Part shown: piece by piece, positions 44,321-52,768 of the stretch
Position numbering within the stretch: position 1 is the first letter of the stretch
Layout of the letters: each line of letters starts with the position of its first letter
NCBI GenBank assembly: GCA_043758755.1
Contig: JAYVMW010000059.1
Span: 124,001 to 188,000, forward strand
Source of the DNA: Solimicrobium sp043758755
Lineage (GTDB): Bacteria > Pseudomonadota > Gammaproteobacteria > Burkholderiales > Burkholderiaceae_D
Reading direction: 5' to 3'
Length of the DNA: 64,000 nucleotides
Program-made: the position numbers and the translations under genes
The notes under the pieces: generated by a model
The model's input: the letters and a program-made list of their open reading frames with translations, nothing else
Databases searched by the model: none
What the model was told of the DNA's origin: nothing

Positions 44321-45190
44321 TTAAACAGAACATTTCCTGGGTTTGTTTTTTATTAAAAAACGACAGTCCAGTGGCAAAAACAATTCGCGCGACGTGCCAA
44401 AGCGTTTTTGATAGTCATTAAAAATGATGTCGATCTCGCCGCTTCGGTAGATTGCTTCAATACCCCGTTCAAATTGATCGCGCAGCATTTCTGACCGGAA
44501 GCCAAACCAGTATTGGTTGATATTGCCGATGACATCATGATATTCATACTCGTCAAGATCGAGCATGGGAGCGGTCTTATTTTCATTAATCAGGTTGTAC
44601 AGAAAAATGTCACGCTGAGAGATCGCAACGTCGGTGTGATCAACATTGAGCATACGTGACGGCATTGTGGACAATTCAAAATACGATTTGTTATGTGCGG
44701 CCATTTCCGCAAACTCGGGTCCGAGGTATTTGCTGGCATTTTGAAAGGTGATGATGCGCAGCCTGGCAAGATCTGAAATGGATTCAATTTTCAAATCTCT
44801 CTTTTTCAGCGAGATGACCACATTTTGGAATGCCAGCACCGGCCAGTGGGAAAAAACCGCCCTGTCATTGGCGTCAGGCTTTGCGTTAGTCACAACGTCC
44901 ACATCGTTTTGATTAAACGCAATCCAGCTTCTGGCCGCCGGCAGAAACACGAATCTGGTTTGCAGGTTCTGGCTGGCAAACGCACTCCTGATAATGTCGA
45001 CCAGCAGACCCGAATCTGCTGCAGGCAGCGCAAACGGCTGGATCGCCTGGTTGATTTGTATTCTGGTCGCTTGATCTGCCCTGCACAACTGTGGTGCAAG
45101 CATTGCAAGGCAGATAATCAGGATCAATGACTGAATCACGCCATCACCAAGGTGGGACGTGGCAAAATCATTTTTTAATGCTGCGGTCAT
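44321..45190 (-). CDS. Periplasmic solute-binding protein, SBP_bac_3-like
   Basis: A 289-residue exported protein if started at ATG 45190. The signal helix is VIQSLILIICLAMLAPQLCRA. The mature part has the binding-protein pattern: GLLVDIIRSAFASQNLQTRFVFLPAARSWIAF in segments, VDVVTNAKPDANDRAVFSHWPVLAFQNVVIS, LARLRIITFQNASKYLG and a closing FERGIEAIYRSGEIDIIFNDYQKRF. Other in-frame starts are ATG 45238 and TTG 45265, none with a clear ribosome site. No transporter genes are beside it; a degraded membrane-protein gene follows 7 bases downstream and may be a former partner. Confidence 0.75.
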   Translation of the reverse strand: MTAALKNDFATSHLGDGVIQSLILIICLAMLAPQLCRADQATRIQINQAIQPFALPAADSGLLVDIIRSAFASQNLQTRFVFLPAARSWIAFNQNDVDVVTNAKPDANDRAVFSHWPVLAFQNVVISLKKRDLKIESISDLARLRIITFQNASKYLGPEFAEMAAHNKSYFELSTMPSRMLNVDHTDVAISQRDIFLYNLINENKTAPMLDLDEYEYHDVIGNINQYWFGFRSEMLRDQFERGIEAIYRSGEIDIIFNDYQKRFGTSRELFLPLDCRFLIKNKPRKCSV

Positions 45191-45275
45191 TTTTTGCTGC
45201 TGGTCTGTAAGAGTGAAATGACGAAGGGCCAAGTTCATCTTAGTACGATAATCCCGGGAATACAAAATTCCATTG

Positions 45276-45304
45276 AAAAAAGCGGTTGTGACTATTCACA
45301 ACCG
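45276..45304 (-). terminator. Intrinsic terminator of the rbsK-nucleoside hydrolase operon
   Basis: On the minus strand CGGTTGTG-AATAGT-CACAACCG forms an 8-bp perfect stem followed by C and six T residues. It lies 34 bases after the nucleoside hydrolase stop. Confidence 0.85.
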
Positions 45305-45338
45305 TTATTGATTTGACCTGAGCTTCAGGTGTTGTCGG

Positions 45339-46334
45339 TCAAACAGTCAGCGGTGCCTTGAGCCAGTTACCACCCAGTGTGCTTTGAATCAGATTGATAC
45401 AGGCTTTTTCATCCACCTGCAAACAGGCGCGCGTGGCAGGTTTGTCCGGTTCCCAGCCTGGCTGTGGATAAAACAGCTTGCCGCCGTGCCGGTCCATCAT
45501 GGTCTGCCCGTTGGCAATACCCTGGGTGGCCACGCGAATTTTGCCCTCCTGAGTCTGGAACAGTTCCGGTGCCACCAGATAGACGAAGGCCAGCACGTCA
45601 TGTCCATAGCAGGCGTGGCCCAGTTCAGGGCGGATCGCACCGTAGAAATTGCAGTAGAAATGCACCGCATGGCGCAGCGTTTCCATGGCCAGATGATTGT
45701 GCTGTTTGGCCAGCGCATCAAAAAAACTGGAAGGCAGTACCACGCGGTGCGTGACATCCAGGCCGACCATGGTCAGATTCCAGCCCGCTGTAAATACCAG
45801 ATCTGCAGCATCCGGATCATTCCAGACATTGGCTTCAGCCACCGGCGACACATTGCCCGGTTCGGTCACGGTGCCGGCCATTAATACCACCTGCTTCAAC
45901 AGCCTGGGCAGATTCGGTTCTATCTTCAGCGCCAGACCCAGGTTGGCCAGCGGAGCCACTGCCACCAGCGTGATTTCGCCGGGATGTTTGCGCGCCATGG
46001 CAACGATGTATTCGGCTGCGCTGCAGGCTTCGGGTCGGGCTGAAATGGTACTGCGCGATGTCAGATTGCCCAGCCCGTCATCGCCGTGGATAAAGCCCGG
46101 TGGTTGACCGGGCGCTTTGGCCAGCGGTACCGGGGCACCTTGCGCCACCGGAATGTTATAACCGGCAATGCGGGTCAGATACAGCGCGTTCTCAGTAGCC
46201 TGCTGCACGGTGACATTACCGAAAATGGTGGTGATGCCCAGCACCTCGATATCCGGGTGTGCCAGCGCAAAATACAGCGCCATGGCGTCATCCACGCCCG
46301 GATCGGTGTCAAAAATAACTTTATGCTGTGCCAT
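45339..46334 (-). CDS. Inosine-uridine-type nucleoside hydrolase
   Basis: A 331-residue hydrolase with the Ca-binding signature IFDTDPGVDDAMAL at the N-terminus, TIFGNVTVQQATENAL, and HGDDGLGNL, all diagnostic of the IunH/Rih family. These enzymes split ribonucleosides into base and ribose. The start ATG 46334 has AGAAGGA upstream and overlaps the ribokinase stop by 14 bases. Pairing with ribokinase makes a salvage pathway: ribose released here is phosphorylated by RbsK. No base specificity is assigned. Confidence 0.9.
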   Translation of the reverse strand: MAQHKVIFDTDPGVDDAMALYFALAHPDIEVLGITTIFGNVTVQQATENALYLTRIAGYNIPVAQGAPVPLAKAPGQPPGFIHGDDGLGNLTSRSTISARPEACSAAEYIVAMARKHPGEITLVAVAPLANLGLALKIEPNLPRLLKQVVLMAGTVTEPGNVSPVAEANVWNDPDAADLVFTAGWNLTMVGLDVTHRVVLPSSFFDALAKQHNHLAMETLRHAVHFYCNFYGAIRPELGHACYGHDVLAFVYLVAPELFQTQEGKIRVATQGIANGQTMMDRHGGKLFYPQPGWEPDKPATRACLQVDEKACINLIQSTLGGNWLKAPLTV

Positions 46335-47280
46335 GAGAGTGTCCTTCTGTAGTGTTGAGTTGGGCTTTAAATTTTTCCACATCGAAGCGATGCGGAATGG
46401 AGCTTTGTGCTCCCAGTTTGGTCACGGTTAATGCGGCGCTGTATTGCGCCTGTTCTGCTGCATCGGTTTCATTCATGCCACCAGCCAGTGCCACAGCGAA
46501 GGCGCCCACAAAGGTGTCGCCGGCAGCAGTGCTGTCAACCACGGTGACCCGGATTGCCGGCAAATGCAGAAAGTGATTGTGCTGCGTGACGCACACGCCC
46601 GCCGCGCCCATTGTCAGCAGCACGCACCGTACACCCTGACTGAGCAGTTTTTGTGACGCAACTCTGGCGCTGTCGATGTCGGTAACCTGGATGTCGGAAA
46701 GTTGTCTGGCTTCAGTTTCATTGACGATCAGATGACTGACTTTGGCCAGCAGGCCGGCCGGCAACGCGATTGCCGGTGCCGGATTGAAGACAACTTTGAC
46801 GCCGTGGGCGTGCGCCATGTCGATGGCGGCCTGAATCGTTTCCAGCGGGGTTTCACACTGGCAGACCAGAATCTGCGCGGTACGGATTACAGTCTGTGCG
46901 GCCTCGATGTGCGCCGGGGCCAGATGCGCATTGGCGCCCGGCGCAATCACGATACTGTTGTTGCCCTGGTCATCGACAAAAATTCCTGCCACGCCGGTGG
47001 CGCAGTGGGCAATGGTGCTGATGGCATCGGTGCTGATGCCGTCCTGCTCCAGGCCCGCCAGCGACTGTTCACCGTAGGCATCACTGCCGACACAGCCAAT
47101 CAACGAAGTTCTGGCACCCTGTCGTGCTGCAGCAACTGCCTGATTGGCACCCTTGCCGCCGGCGATCTGGAGAAATTCATGACCACTGATGGTTTCACCC
47201 ACACCCGGCATGCGCGGGGTACGGAACACCAGATCCATGTTGATTGAGCCGACTACACAAATGGCAGGAGATGATGGCAT
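46321..47280 (-). CDS. rbsK: Ribokinase
   Basis: A 319-residue PfkB-family kinase. Motifs: VVGSINMDLVF at the start, the ribokinase signature GGKGANQAVAAARQGA, and the catalytic STAAGDTFVGAFAVAL with the general-base Asp. Converts ribose to ribose-5-phosphate. The start ATG 47280 has AAGGGA upstream. It is first in a two-gene operon, with the nucleoside hydrolase gene overlapping by 14 bases. Two palindromes lie between it and mnmA. Confidence 0.9.
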   Translation of the reverse strand: MPSSPAICVVGSINMDLVFRTPRMPGVGETISGHEFLQIAGGKGANQAVAAARQGARTSLIGCVGSDAYGEQSLAGLEQDGISTDAISTIAHCATGVAGIFVDDQGNNSIVIAPGANAHLAPAHIEAAQTVIRTAQILVCQCETPLETIQAAIDMAHAHGVKVVFNPAPAIALPAGLLAKVSHLIVNETEARQLSDIQVTDIDSARVASQKLLSQGVRCVLLTMGAAGVCVTQHNHFLHLPAIRVTVVDSTAAGDTFVGAFAVALAGGMNETDAAEQAQYSAALTVTKLGAQSSIPHRFDVEKFKAQLNTTEGHSHGTA

Positions 47281-47326
47281 GGCAAAAATCCCTTATATAT
47301 TGATTTTTGAATCGGCCTTGATTGGC

Positions 47327-47389
47327 AGGGTGCAATAACATTGCACCGTCTCGGACTGTGCGAACGATGGTGCAATAGTATTGCACCCT
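47327..47389. repeat. Paired REP-like palindromes between mnmA and rbsK
   Basis: GGTGCAATAACATTGCACC (47329-47347) and GGTGCAATAGTATTGCACC (47369-47387) are two near-identical 19-base palindromes 40 bases apart. The whole block is itself nearly inverted: it begins AGGGTGCAAT and ends ATTGCACCCT. It resembles an intergenic REP/BIME-type element and could also act as a bidirectional hairpin. Confidence 0.65.
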
Positions 47390-47411
47390 ACGACTAACTT
47401 CAGCCTGCGAT

Positions 47412-48503
47412 TTAACTGCAAATAATTCCACCGCCCAGACAAATGTCACCCTGATACAGCACGGCCGACTGTCCCGGTGTGACGGCCCATTGCGGTTCAT
47501 TAAAACTCAGCCGGAACTGCTGCTCATTGATGACCGATAAAACGCCGGGCACATCTGCCTGGCGATAACGGGTCTTGGCCATTAACTGCTCCACATCGGG
47601 CGGCGCGCCGGCAATCCAGCTGGCCTGATCGGCGCTGAGCTGTGGCGACAGCAGCCAGGCATGACCGTGACCCTGCACCGCGTACAGTGTATTGGTGGCC
47701 ATGTCTTTTTTTGCCACGTACCACGCATCGCTGCTGCCGTCTTCATTCTGGTGAGACTTGATGCCGCCGATGCCGATACCCTTGCGCTGACCGAGCGTGT
47801 AAAACGACAGGCCGATATGCTCTCCGATGACTTCACCTTCCGGTGTTTTGATCGGACCGGGCTGTTGTGCCAGATAACGGTTCAGAAATTCACGGAATGG
47901 ACGCTCGCCGATGAAACAGATGCCGGTCGAATCCTTTTTGGCGGCATTCGGCAACTGCAGCTGTTCGGCAATTTTGCGCACTTCGGTTTTGTGAATTTCG
48001 CCGAGCGGAAATAGTGTTTTGCTGAGCTGAGCCTGATTGAGCCGGTGCAGAAAGTAACTCTGGTCTTTGCTCAGATCGAGCGCTTTGAGCAGTTCAAAAC
48101 GGCCATCGACTTCGCGTACCCGGGCGTAATGTCCGGTGGCGATGTAGTCTGCGCCGAGCTGCATGGCATGGTCCAGAAATGCCTTGAACTTGATTTCGGC
48201 GTTGCATAACACATCCGGATTGGGCGTGCGGCCAGCCTGGTATTCGCGCAGGAATTCAGAAAATACCCGGTCTTTGTATTCGGCGGCAAAATTCACCGCT
48301 TCAATATCGACCCCGACCACGTCGGCCACACTGGCCGCGTCAATCCAGTCTTGCCGGCTTGAGCAGAACTCGGAGTTGTCATCGTCTTCCCAGTTTTTCA
48401 TGAACAGGCCGATGACTTCATAGCCCTGTTCCTTGAGCAGGTGTGCCGACACCGAGGAATCTACCCCGCCCGACATACCGATCACGACTCGTTTTTTACT
48501 CAT
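47412..48503 (-). CDS. mnmA: tRNA-specific 2-thiouridylase MnmA
   Basis: A 363-residue enzyme that thiolates U34 of tRNAs for Lys, Glu and Gln. The PP-loop ATP site is VVIGMSGGVDSSVSAHLL. The catalytic cysteines are in NPDVLCNAEIKF and STGICFIGERPF, and GQRKGIGIGG plus the C-terminal beta-barrel are present. The start ATG 48503 gives the family length and overlaps the upstream Nudix gene by eight bases, a common mnmA-nudJ pairing. The frame is open to 48575 within that gene. Confidence 0.93.
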   Translation of the reverse strand: MSKKRVVIGMSGGVDSSVSAHLLKEQGYEVIGLFMKNWEDDDNSEFCSSRQDWIDAASVADVVGVDIEAVNFAAEYKDRVFSEFLREYQAGRTPNPDVLCNAEIKFKAFLDHAMQLGADYIATGHYARVREVDGRFELLKALDLSKDQSYFLHRLNQAQLSKTLFPLGEIHKTEVRKIAEQLQLPNAAKKDSTGICFIGERPFREFLNRYLAQQPGPIKTPEGEVIGEHIGLSFYTLGQRKGIGIGGIKSHQNEDGSSDAWYVAKKDMATNTLYAVQGHGHAWLLSPQLSADQASWIAGAPPDVEQLMAKTRYRQADVPGVLSVINEQQFRLSFNEPQWAVTPGQSAVLYQGDICLGGGIICS

Positions 48504-48978
48504 AAATTCCGGTTGCGCTGCTGTCTGTATAAACGACTGAAAGTGGTACGACCACGCCGGCCCGATAATCATCAATACACTTCAGTATCAATTCGCTGCG
48601 ATGGCGCTCTTTTGTTGCCACCAGTTCGTCATAGCTCATCCACATGGTGCGCACGATACCTTCATCGAGCGGCAGGTCGTGTTTCTGACCCAGCTGGCCG
48701 GCAAAGGCAAAACGCAGATAAGTAATGGGGATGCCGCGCCGGTTCGACTGGTAGCGTGCCAGATAGGTGCCGACCAGATGGCTGGGCACAAAATCATGTG
48801 CAGTTTCTTCTCGTGTTTCGCGAATTACGGCATCGATCAGGGACTCACCCGGGTCAAGGTGGCCGGCCGGCTGATTAATTCGTCTGCCTTCCGACGTATC
48901 TTCTTCAATCATGAAGTACAGTCCGTCACGTTCGATAATGGAAGCTACGGTTACAGCTGGTTTCCAGACTTCTGGCAT
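48496..48978 (-). CDS. nudJ: NudJ-like Nudix hydrolase
   Basis: A 160-residue Nudix protein: the Nudix box GHLDPGESLIDAVIRETREETA fits GX5EX7REUXEEXGU except for the final small residues. The N-terminus WKPAVTVASIIERDGLYFMIEE and late LPLDEGIVRTMWMSYDEL fit NudJ, a thiamin pyrophosphate/nucleotide phosphatase. The start is ATG 48978. It overlaps mnmA by eight bases, the order seen in many proteobacteria. The specific substrate is inferred from that pairing. Confidence 0.85.
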   Translation of the reverse strand: MPEVWKPAVTVASIIERDGLYFMIEEDTSEGRRINQPAGHLDPGESLIDAVIRETREETAHDFVPSHLVGTYLARYQSNRRGIPITYLRFAFAGQLGQKHDLPLDEGIVRTMWMSYDELVATKERHRSELILKCIDDYRAGVVVPLSVVYTDSSATGIYE

Positions 48979-49353
48979 TTTTTCCTCGTACAGTTCGCGA
49001 AGGAGTTCTGGTTTTATATGGACGGATTAGGCTCGACATGTCGAGGTAATCCGGCCCACCCGAATCAACAAGGTCGCTATTTTAACGGTTCTTGTTGCAA
49101 TAACGCGCATTTACCTGTCATGCACGCCCATTCAGGTTAATAAATATCAATACTTGTACCGCAAATGGTGAAAAAAGTTGACTAAACCTATATAGTACGG
49201 TCTCGGTTGATTGGGCAGGCCGATTCAAAGAATATTATTTCTGCAACAGGGCAAAACAGACCGAACAACAGTACCTGCTTGCTGAATTATTACCAGGTTG
49301 TCACTAAGGCCTTCATAAAATTTCGATTTTTGTAATTTGAAAGGGAGTAAAGC
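48979..49353. other. Divergent intergenic region between nudJ and pntAA
   Basis: This stretch of 375 bases holds the inverted repeat at 49023-49053 (listed separately) and an AT-rich stretch before pntAA. TTGACT near 49179 and TATATAGTA near 49190 are promoter-like words, but their spacing does not form a clear pair. No gene is seen. Confidence 0.5.
49023..49053. promoter_or_regulatory. Compound inverted repeat upstream of nudJ
   Basis: A perfect 14-base palindrome, CTCGACATGTCGAG (49032-49045), is nested in outer arms CGGATTA (49023-49029) and TAATCCG (49047-49053). It lies 45 bases before the nudJ start and about 300 before pntAA. An operator or a stable hairpin are both possible; no T tract follows. 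Confidence 0.5.
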
Positions 49354-50469
49354 ATGAGAATTGGCATCCCCGCCGAGACCAGACCTGGTGAAACCAGGGT
49401 CGCGGCGACCCCCGAAACAATCAAAAAGTACCTGGCAGGCAAACATCAGGTGGTGGTGCAGTCCGGTGCCGGACTGGCTTCCAGTATCACGGATGAAGCC
49501 TATATTCTGGCCGGAGCGCAGATTGTAGATGCAGCCGAAGCGCTGGGTTGTGAACTGGTGCTCAAAGTGCGAGCGCCAGACGCCTCAGAACGTGCGCTCA
49601 TGAAACCGGGCAGCGTGCTCATCGGCATGTTGAATCCCTTTGATGCAGAAAACACGGCCGCCATGGCGGCAGCCGGCATCCAGGCATTTGCCCTGGAAGC
49701 TGCTCCACGCATTTCCCGCGCGCAGTCCATGGACGTGCTGTCCTCGCAGGCCAACATCGCCGGCTACAAGGCGGTTATGGTGGCAGCCAATACCTACGGC
49801 CGTTTCATGCCGATGCTGATGACTGCAGCCGGTACCGTCAAAGCGGCGCGGGTTCTGATCATGGGTGTTGGTGTGGCCGGTCTGCAGGCCATTGCCACGG
49901 CCAAGCGTCTGGGTGCGGTGATTGAAGCATCGGACGTGCGTCCGCCCGTCAAGGAGCAGGTTGAATCGCTCGGCGCCAAATTTATCGATGTGCCGTACCT
50001 GACTGATGAAGAAAAAGAAATCGCCAAGGGTTCGGGCGGCTATGCGCGCTCCATGCCGGCTGACTGGATGAAACGGCAGGCCGAACTGGTGCATGAACGG
50101 GCCAAGCTGGCCGACATCATCATTACGACAGCGTTGATTCCGGGCCGCAAGGCGCCGGTACTGATTTCGGAAGAAACCGTCAAAGCCATGAAGCCGGGTT
50201 CAGTGATCGTCGATATGGCCGTCGAGCAGGGCGGTAACTGTCCTTTGTCGGAACTGGGCAAAACCGTGGTCAAGTATGGCGTGCACATTATCGGTGAACC
50301 GAATTTGGCCACACTGGTGCCGGCTGATGCGTCAGCCCTGTATGCGCGCAACGTGCTGGATTTTTTAAAGCTGATCATCAATAAAGACGCCGGACTTGAA
50401 ATCAACCGTGAAGATGAAATCGTCGCTGCGACGCTTTTATGCTCAGCCGGTGCAGTCCTGAAAAAATAA
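49354..50469 (+). CDS. pntAA: NAD(P) transhydrogenase subunit alpha, part 1 (PntAA)
   Basis: A 371-residue NAD(H)-binding subunit of proton-translocating transhydrogenase. It opens RIGIPAETRPGETRVAATPETI, has the Rossmann loop VLIMGVGVAGLQAIATAKRLGA and the mobile loop region GGYARSMPADWMKRQAELV, and the closing GSVIVDMAVEQGGNCPLSE. It contains domain I only; the membrane part is encoded by the next gene, the split form found in many alpha- and betaproteobacteria. The start ATG 49354 follows AAGGGAG. It is first of three genes with short gaps or overlap. Confidence 0.93.
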   Translation: MRIGIPAETRPGETRVAATPETIKKYLAGKHQVVVQSGAGLASSITDEAYILAGAQIVDAAEALGCELVLKVRAPDASERALMKPGSVLIGMLNPFDAENTAAMAAAGIQAFALEAAPRISRAQSMDVLSSQANIAGYKAVMVAANTYGRFMPMLMTAAGTVKAARVLIMGVGVAGLQAIATAKRLGAVIEASDVRPPVKEQVESLGAKFIDVPYLTDEEKEIAKGSGGYARSMPADWMKRQAELVHERAKLADIIITTALIPGRKAPVLISEETVKAMKPGSVIVDMAVEQGGNCPLSELGKTVVKYGVHIIGEPNLATLVPADASALYARNVLDFLKLIINKDAGLEINREDEIVAATLLCSAGAVLKK

Positions 50470-50493
50470 CCGAATCATACTTACGAGGTCATT

Positions 50494-50814
50494 ATGGAAG
50501 TCAGTCACACTCTTACCAATCTGATTATTTTCGTGCTCGCCATCTACGTCGGTTATCACGTAGTCTGGACCGTCACACCGGCACTGCATACGCCACTCAT
50601 GGCTGTTACCAACGCCATTTCCGCTATCATCATCGTCGGTGCCATGCTGGCAGCCGGCCTGACTGAAGGTCTGCTGGCCCAGGTAATGGGTACACTGGCC
50701 GTGGCACTGGCTGCCGTCAATGTGTTCGGTGGCTTTCTGGTCACGCAGCGCATGCTGGAAATGTTCAAGAAAAAAGAACCCAAGGCAGGCGCCGCTACCG
50801 GGGAGAAAAAATAA
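50494..50814 (+). CDS. pntAB: NAD(P) transhydrogenase subunit alpha, part 2 (PntAB)
   Basis: A 106-residue membrane subunit with three to four helices (LTNLIIFVLAIYVGYHVVW, AISAIIIVGAMLAAGL, VMGTLAVALAAVNVFGGFLV) and a TQRMLEMFKKKEP cytoplasmic tail, the small-subunit form of the transhydrogenase proton channel. Start ATG 50494 has ACGAGG upstream. Its stop overlaps pntB by one base (TAATG), so the two are coupled. Confidence 0.92.
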   Translation: MEVSHTLTNLIIFVLAIYVGYHVVWTVTPALHTPLMAVTNAISAIIIVGAMLAAGLTEGLLAQVMGTLAVALAAVNVFGGFLVTQRMLEMFKKKEPKAGAATGEKK

Positions 50815-52247
50815 TGAGTATCAATTTGGTAGTGATGCTGTATCTGATCGCATCGGTCTGTTTTATACAGGCACTCAAAGGGCTGTCGCATCCTTCCACT
50901 GCGCGGCGCGGTAACGCGTTCGGCATGAGCGGGATGGCGATTGCCGTAGTCACGACGATTGCAATGATGATCGAACAAAAGTCGGACGCGGGCAGCGCCG
51001 GCATCGGTCTGGAACTGGTCGGGCTGGGCGTGGTGGTGGGGGGCGTGATTGGCGCAACGCTGGCCAAACGGGTCGAGATGACCAAGATGCCGGAACTGGT
51101 AGCGGCCATGCACTCACTGATCGGTCTGGCTGCAGTGTGTATCGCTGTAGCTGTGGTGTCCGAACCGTGGGCGTTCCATCTGACTGAAAAAGGTGGCTTG
51201 ATTCCAGTCGGTAACCGGCTTGAGTTATTCATTGGCACCTTTGTCGGTGCGATCACGTTCTCCGGCTCTGTGATTGCGTTCGGCAAGCTGTCTGGCAAAT
51301 ACAAATTCCGTCTGTTCCAGGGTGCACCGGTCAGCTTCGCCGGCCAGCACATGGTCAACTTGGTGCTGGCGCTGGCCATGCTGGCGTTGGGCATTGCCTT
51401 TTGCGTTACGCAAAGCTGGACACCGTTTGTGTTGATGACTGCCATTGCCTTTACGCTGGGCGTGCTGATCATCATTCCGATTGGCGGTGCCGATATGCCG
51501 GTGGTGGTATCGATGCTCAACAGTTATTCCGGCTGGGCTGCCGCAGGTATCGGTTTTTCACTGAACAACTCGATGCTCATCATTGCCGGTTCACTGGTTG
51601 GTTCTTCCGGCGCGATTTTGTCCTACATCATGTGCAAGGCCATGAACCGTTCCTTCTTCAATGTGCTGCTGGGCGGGTTTGGCGGCGCACCGGCTGATGC
51701 TGCTGCCGGTGGTCAGGTAGCACGCAGTGTCAAATCCGGCTCGGCCGATGACGTGGCATTTTTGCTGGGCAATGCCGAAACTGTCATTATCGTTCCGGGT
51801 TACGGTCTGGCAGTAGCGCGTGCTCAGCATGCCTTGAAAGAGTTGACCGAGAAACTCACGCACAAGGGTGTGAACGTCAAATATGCAATTCACCCGGTGG
51901 CAGGGCGTATGCCGGGACACATGAACGTGTTGCTGGCTGAAGCTGAAGTGCCGTATGACCAGGTGTTCGAGATGGAAGACATCAATAATGAATTCGCGCA
52001 GGCTGATGTGGTGCTGGTGCTGGGTGCGAATGACGTGGTCAATCCGGCTGCCAAGGACCCAAAATCAGCGATTGCCGGCATGCCGATTCTGGAAGCCTAC
52101 AAAGCCAAAACCGTCATCGTCAACAAGCGTTCGATGGCGTCCGGTTACGCCGGTCTGGACAACGAACTGTTTTACATGGATAAAACCATGATGGTGTTTG
52201 GTGACGCCAAAAAAGTCATTGAAGATATGGTTAAAGCTGTTGAGTAA
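50814..52247 (+). CDS. pntB: NAD(P) transhydrogenase subunit beta (PntB)
   Basis: A 477-residue subunit: N-terminal membrane part with about eight to nine helices, then the NADP(H)-binding domain III from about residue 300. The latter carries VIIVPGYGLAVARAQHALKEL, HPVAGRMPGHMNVLLAEA, VLVLGANDVVNPAAKDPKS and VIVNKRSMASGYAGLDNELF. The enzyme uses the proton gradient to make NADPH from NADH. It is the last gene of the pnt operon; a hairpin with T5 follows. Confidence 0.94.
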   Translation: MSINLVVMLYLIASVCFIQALKGLSHPSTARRGNAFGMSGMAIAVVTTIAMMIEQKSDAGSAGIGLELVGLGVVVGGVIGATLAKRVEMTKMPELVAAMHSLIGLAAVCIAVAVVSEPWAFHLTEKGGLIPVGNRLELFIGTFVGAITFSGSVIAFGKLSGKYKFRLFQGAPVSFAGQHMVNLVLALAMLALGIAFCVTQSWTPFVLMTAIAFTLGVLIIIPIGGADMPVVVSMLNSYSGWAAAGIGFSLNNSMLIIAGSLVGSSGAILSYIMCKAMNRSFFNVLLGGFGGAPADAAAGGQVARSVKSGSADDVAFLLGNAETVIIVPGYGLAVARAQHALKELTEKLTHKGVNVKYAIHPVAGRMPGHMNVLLAEAEVPYDQVFEMEDINNEFAQADVVLVLGANDVVNPAAKDPKSAIAGMPILEAYKAKTVIVNKRSMASGYAGLDNELFYMDKTMMVFGDAKKVIEDMVKAVE

Positions 52248-52266
52248 GACGTTGTAGCATTGAAGA

Positions 52267-52306
52267 CATCAACCTGCCTGTCTGCAGGTTGATGCAGCAT
52301 CGTTTT
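52267..52306 (+). terminator. Hairpin after pntB
   Basis: CATCAACCTGC (52267-52277) and GCAGGTTGATG (52284-52294) form an 11-bp perfect stem with a six-base loop. A T5 run follows only after eight more bases, so termination may be imperfect. It lies between the convergent pntB and EspL-like genes. Confidence 0.6.
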
Positions 52307-52345
52307 TGCAGTTTATTTTCAATTTCATGCCATTTTAGTTGATCA

Positions 52346-52768
52346 TTACCTGACTTCGAATTCTGCAAAGAGGCTGTAATCTTTACCACGCTCAATGATT
52401 TCGATGTCGTCAGACACGAGGTTATTATGTTTGGCCATGCTGGCAACGAAGTCATCGGTTAAATCAAACTTTTCCAGTGCTTCCAGATAGCCTTCCTTGT
52501 CTTGACTCGAAGCAGGACCAAATGCATTAGCAATCAACGCTCTTTCATCCTTGTTACCCCAAAACAGTAACTTCCGGCGTTCATCTTCCGTTTTATTAAT
52601 TTTTGTGCCATCAGTTTCAGGTATGGCGACCTTGAGCATGCCGACATATTCACTGAATGCGCCGGGTGTTTTGAACGCAGTTAAATTGAGCAATGCCTTA
52701 AAAAACGTTTTCAGTTTGAGAAACAGGTTTTTTCTGCCAGGGATTTCCTCTGATTTAATGATGGACAA
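52346..52768 (-). CDS. C-terminal continuation of the EspL-like protein, out of frame
   Basis: This frame overlaps the preceding gene's end by 58 bases and continues its helical-repeat pattern: AFKTPGAFSEYVGMLKVAIPE and ERRKLLFWGNKDERALIANAFG match the (A/S)-x-x-(A/Y)-x-x-(L/M)-(L/M)-x-x-VP units upstream. The only start is a TTG at 52768 without a ribosome site, and a stop lies a few codons before it. Adding one A (or slipping back one base) in the A6 run around 52773-52778 joins the two frames as ...NPEEVEKNTLSIIKSEEI. I read it as one gene of about 648 codons broken by a single frameshift. Confidence 0.65.
   Translation of the reverse strand: MSIIKSEEIPGRKNLFLKLKTFFKALLNLTAFKTPGAFSEYVGMLKVAIPETDGTKINKTEDERRKLLFWGNKDERALIANAFGPASSQDKEGYLEALEKFDLTDDFVASMAKHNNLVSDDIEIIERGKDYSLFAEFEVR

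Noticed and set aside
49170..49215. TTGACT and TATATAG as a pntAA promoter
   Set aside because: The two words are only about five bases apart, so they cannot be a -35/-10 pair.
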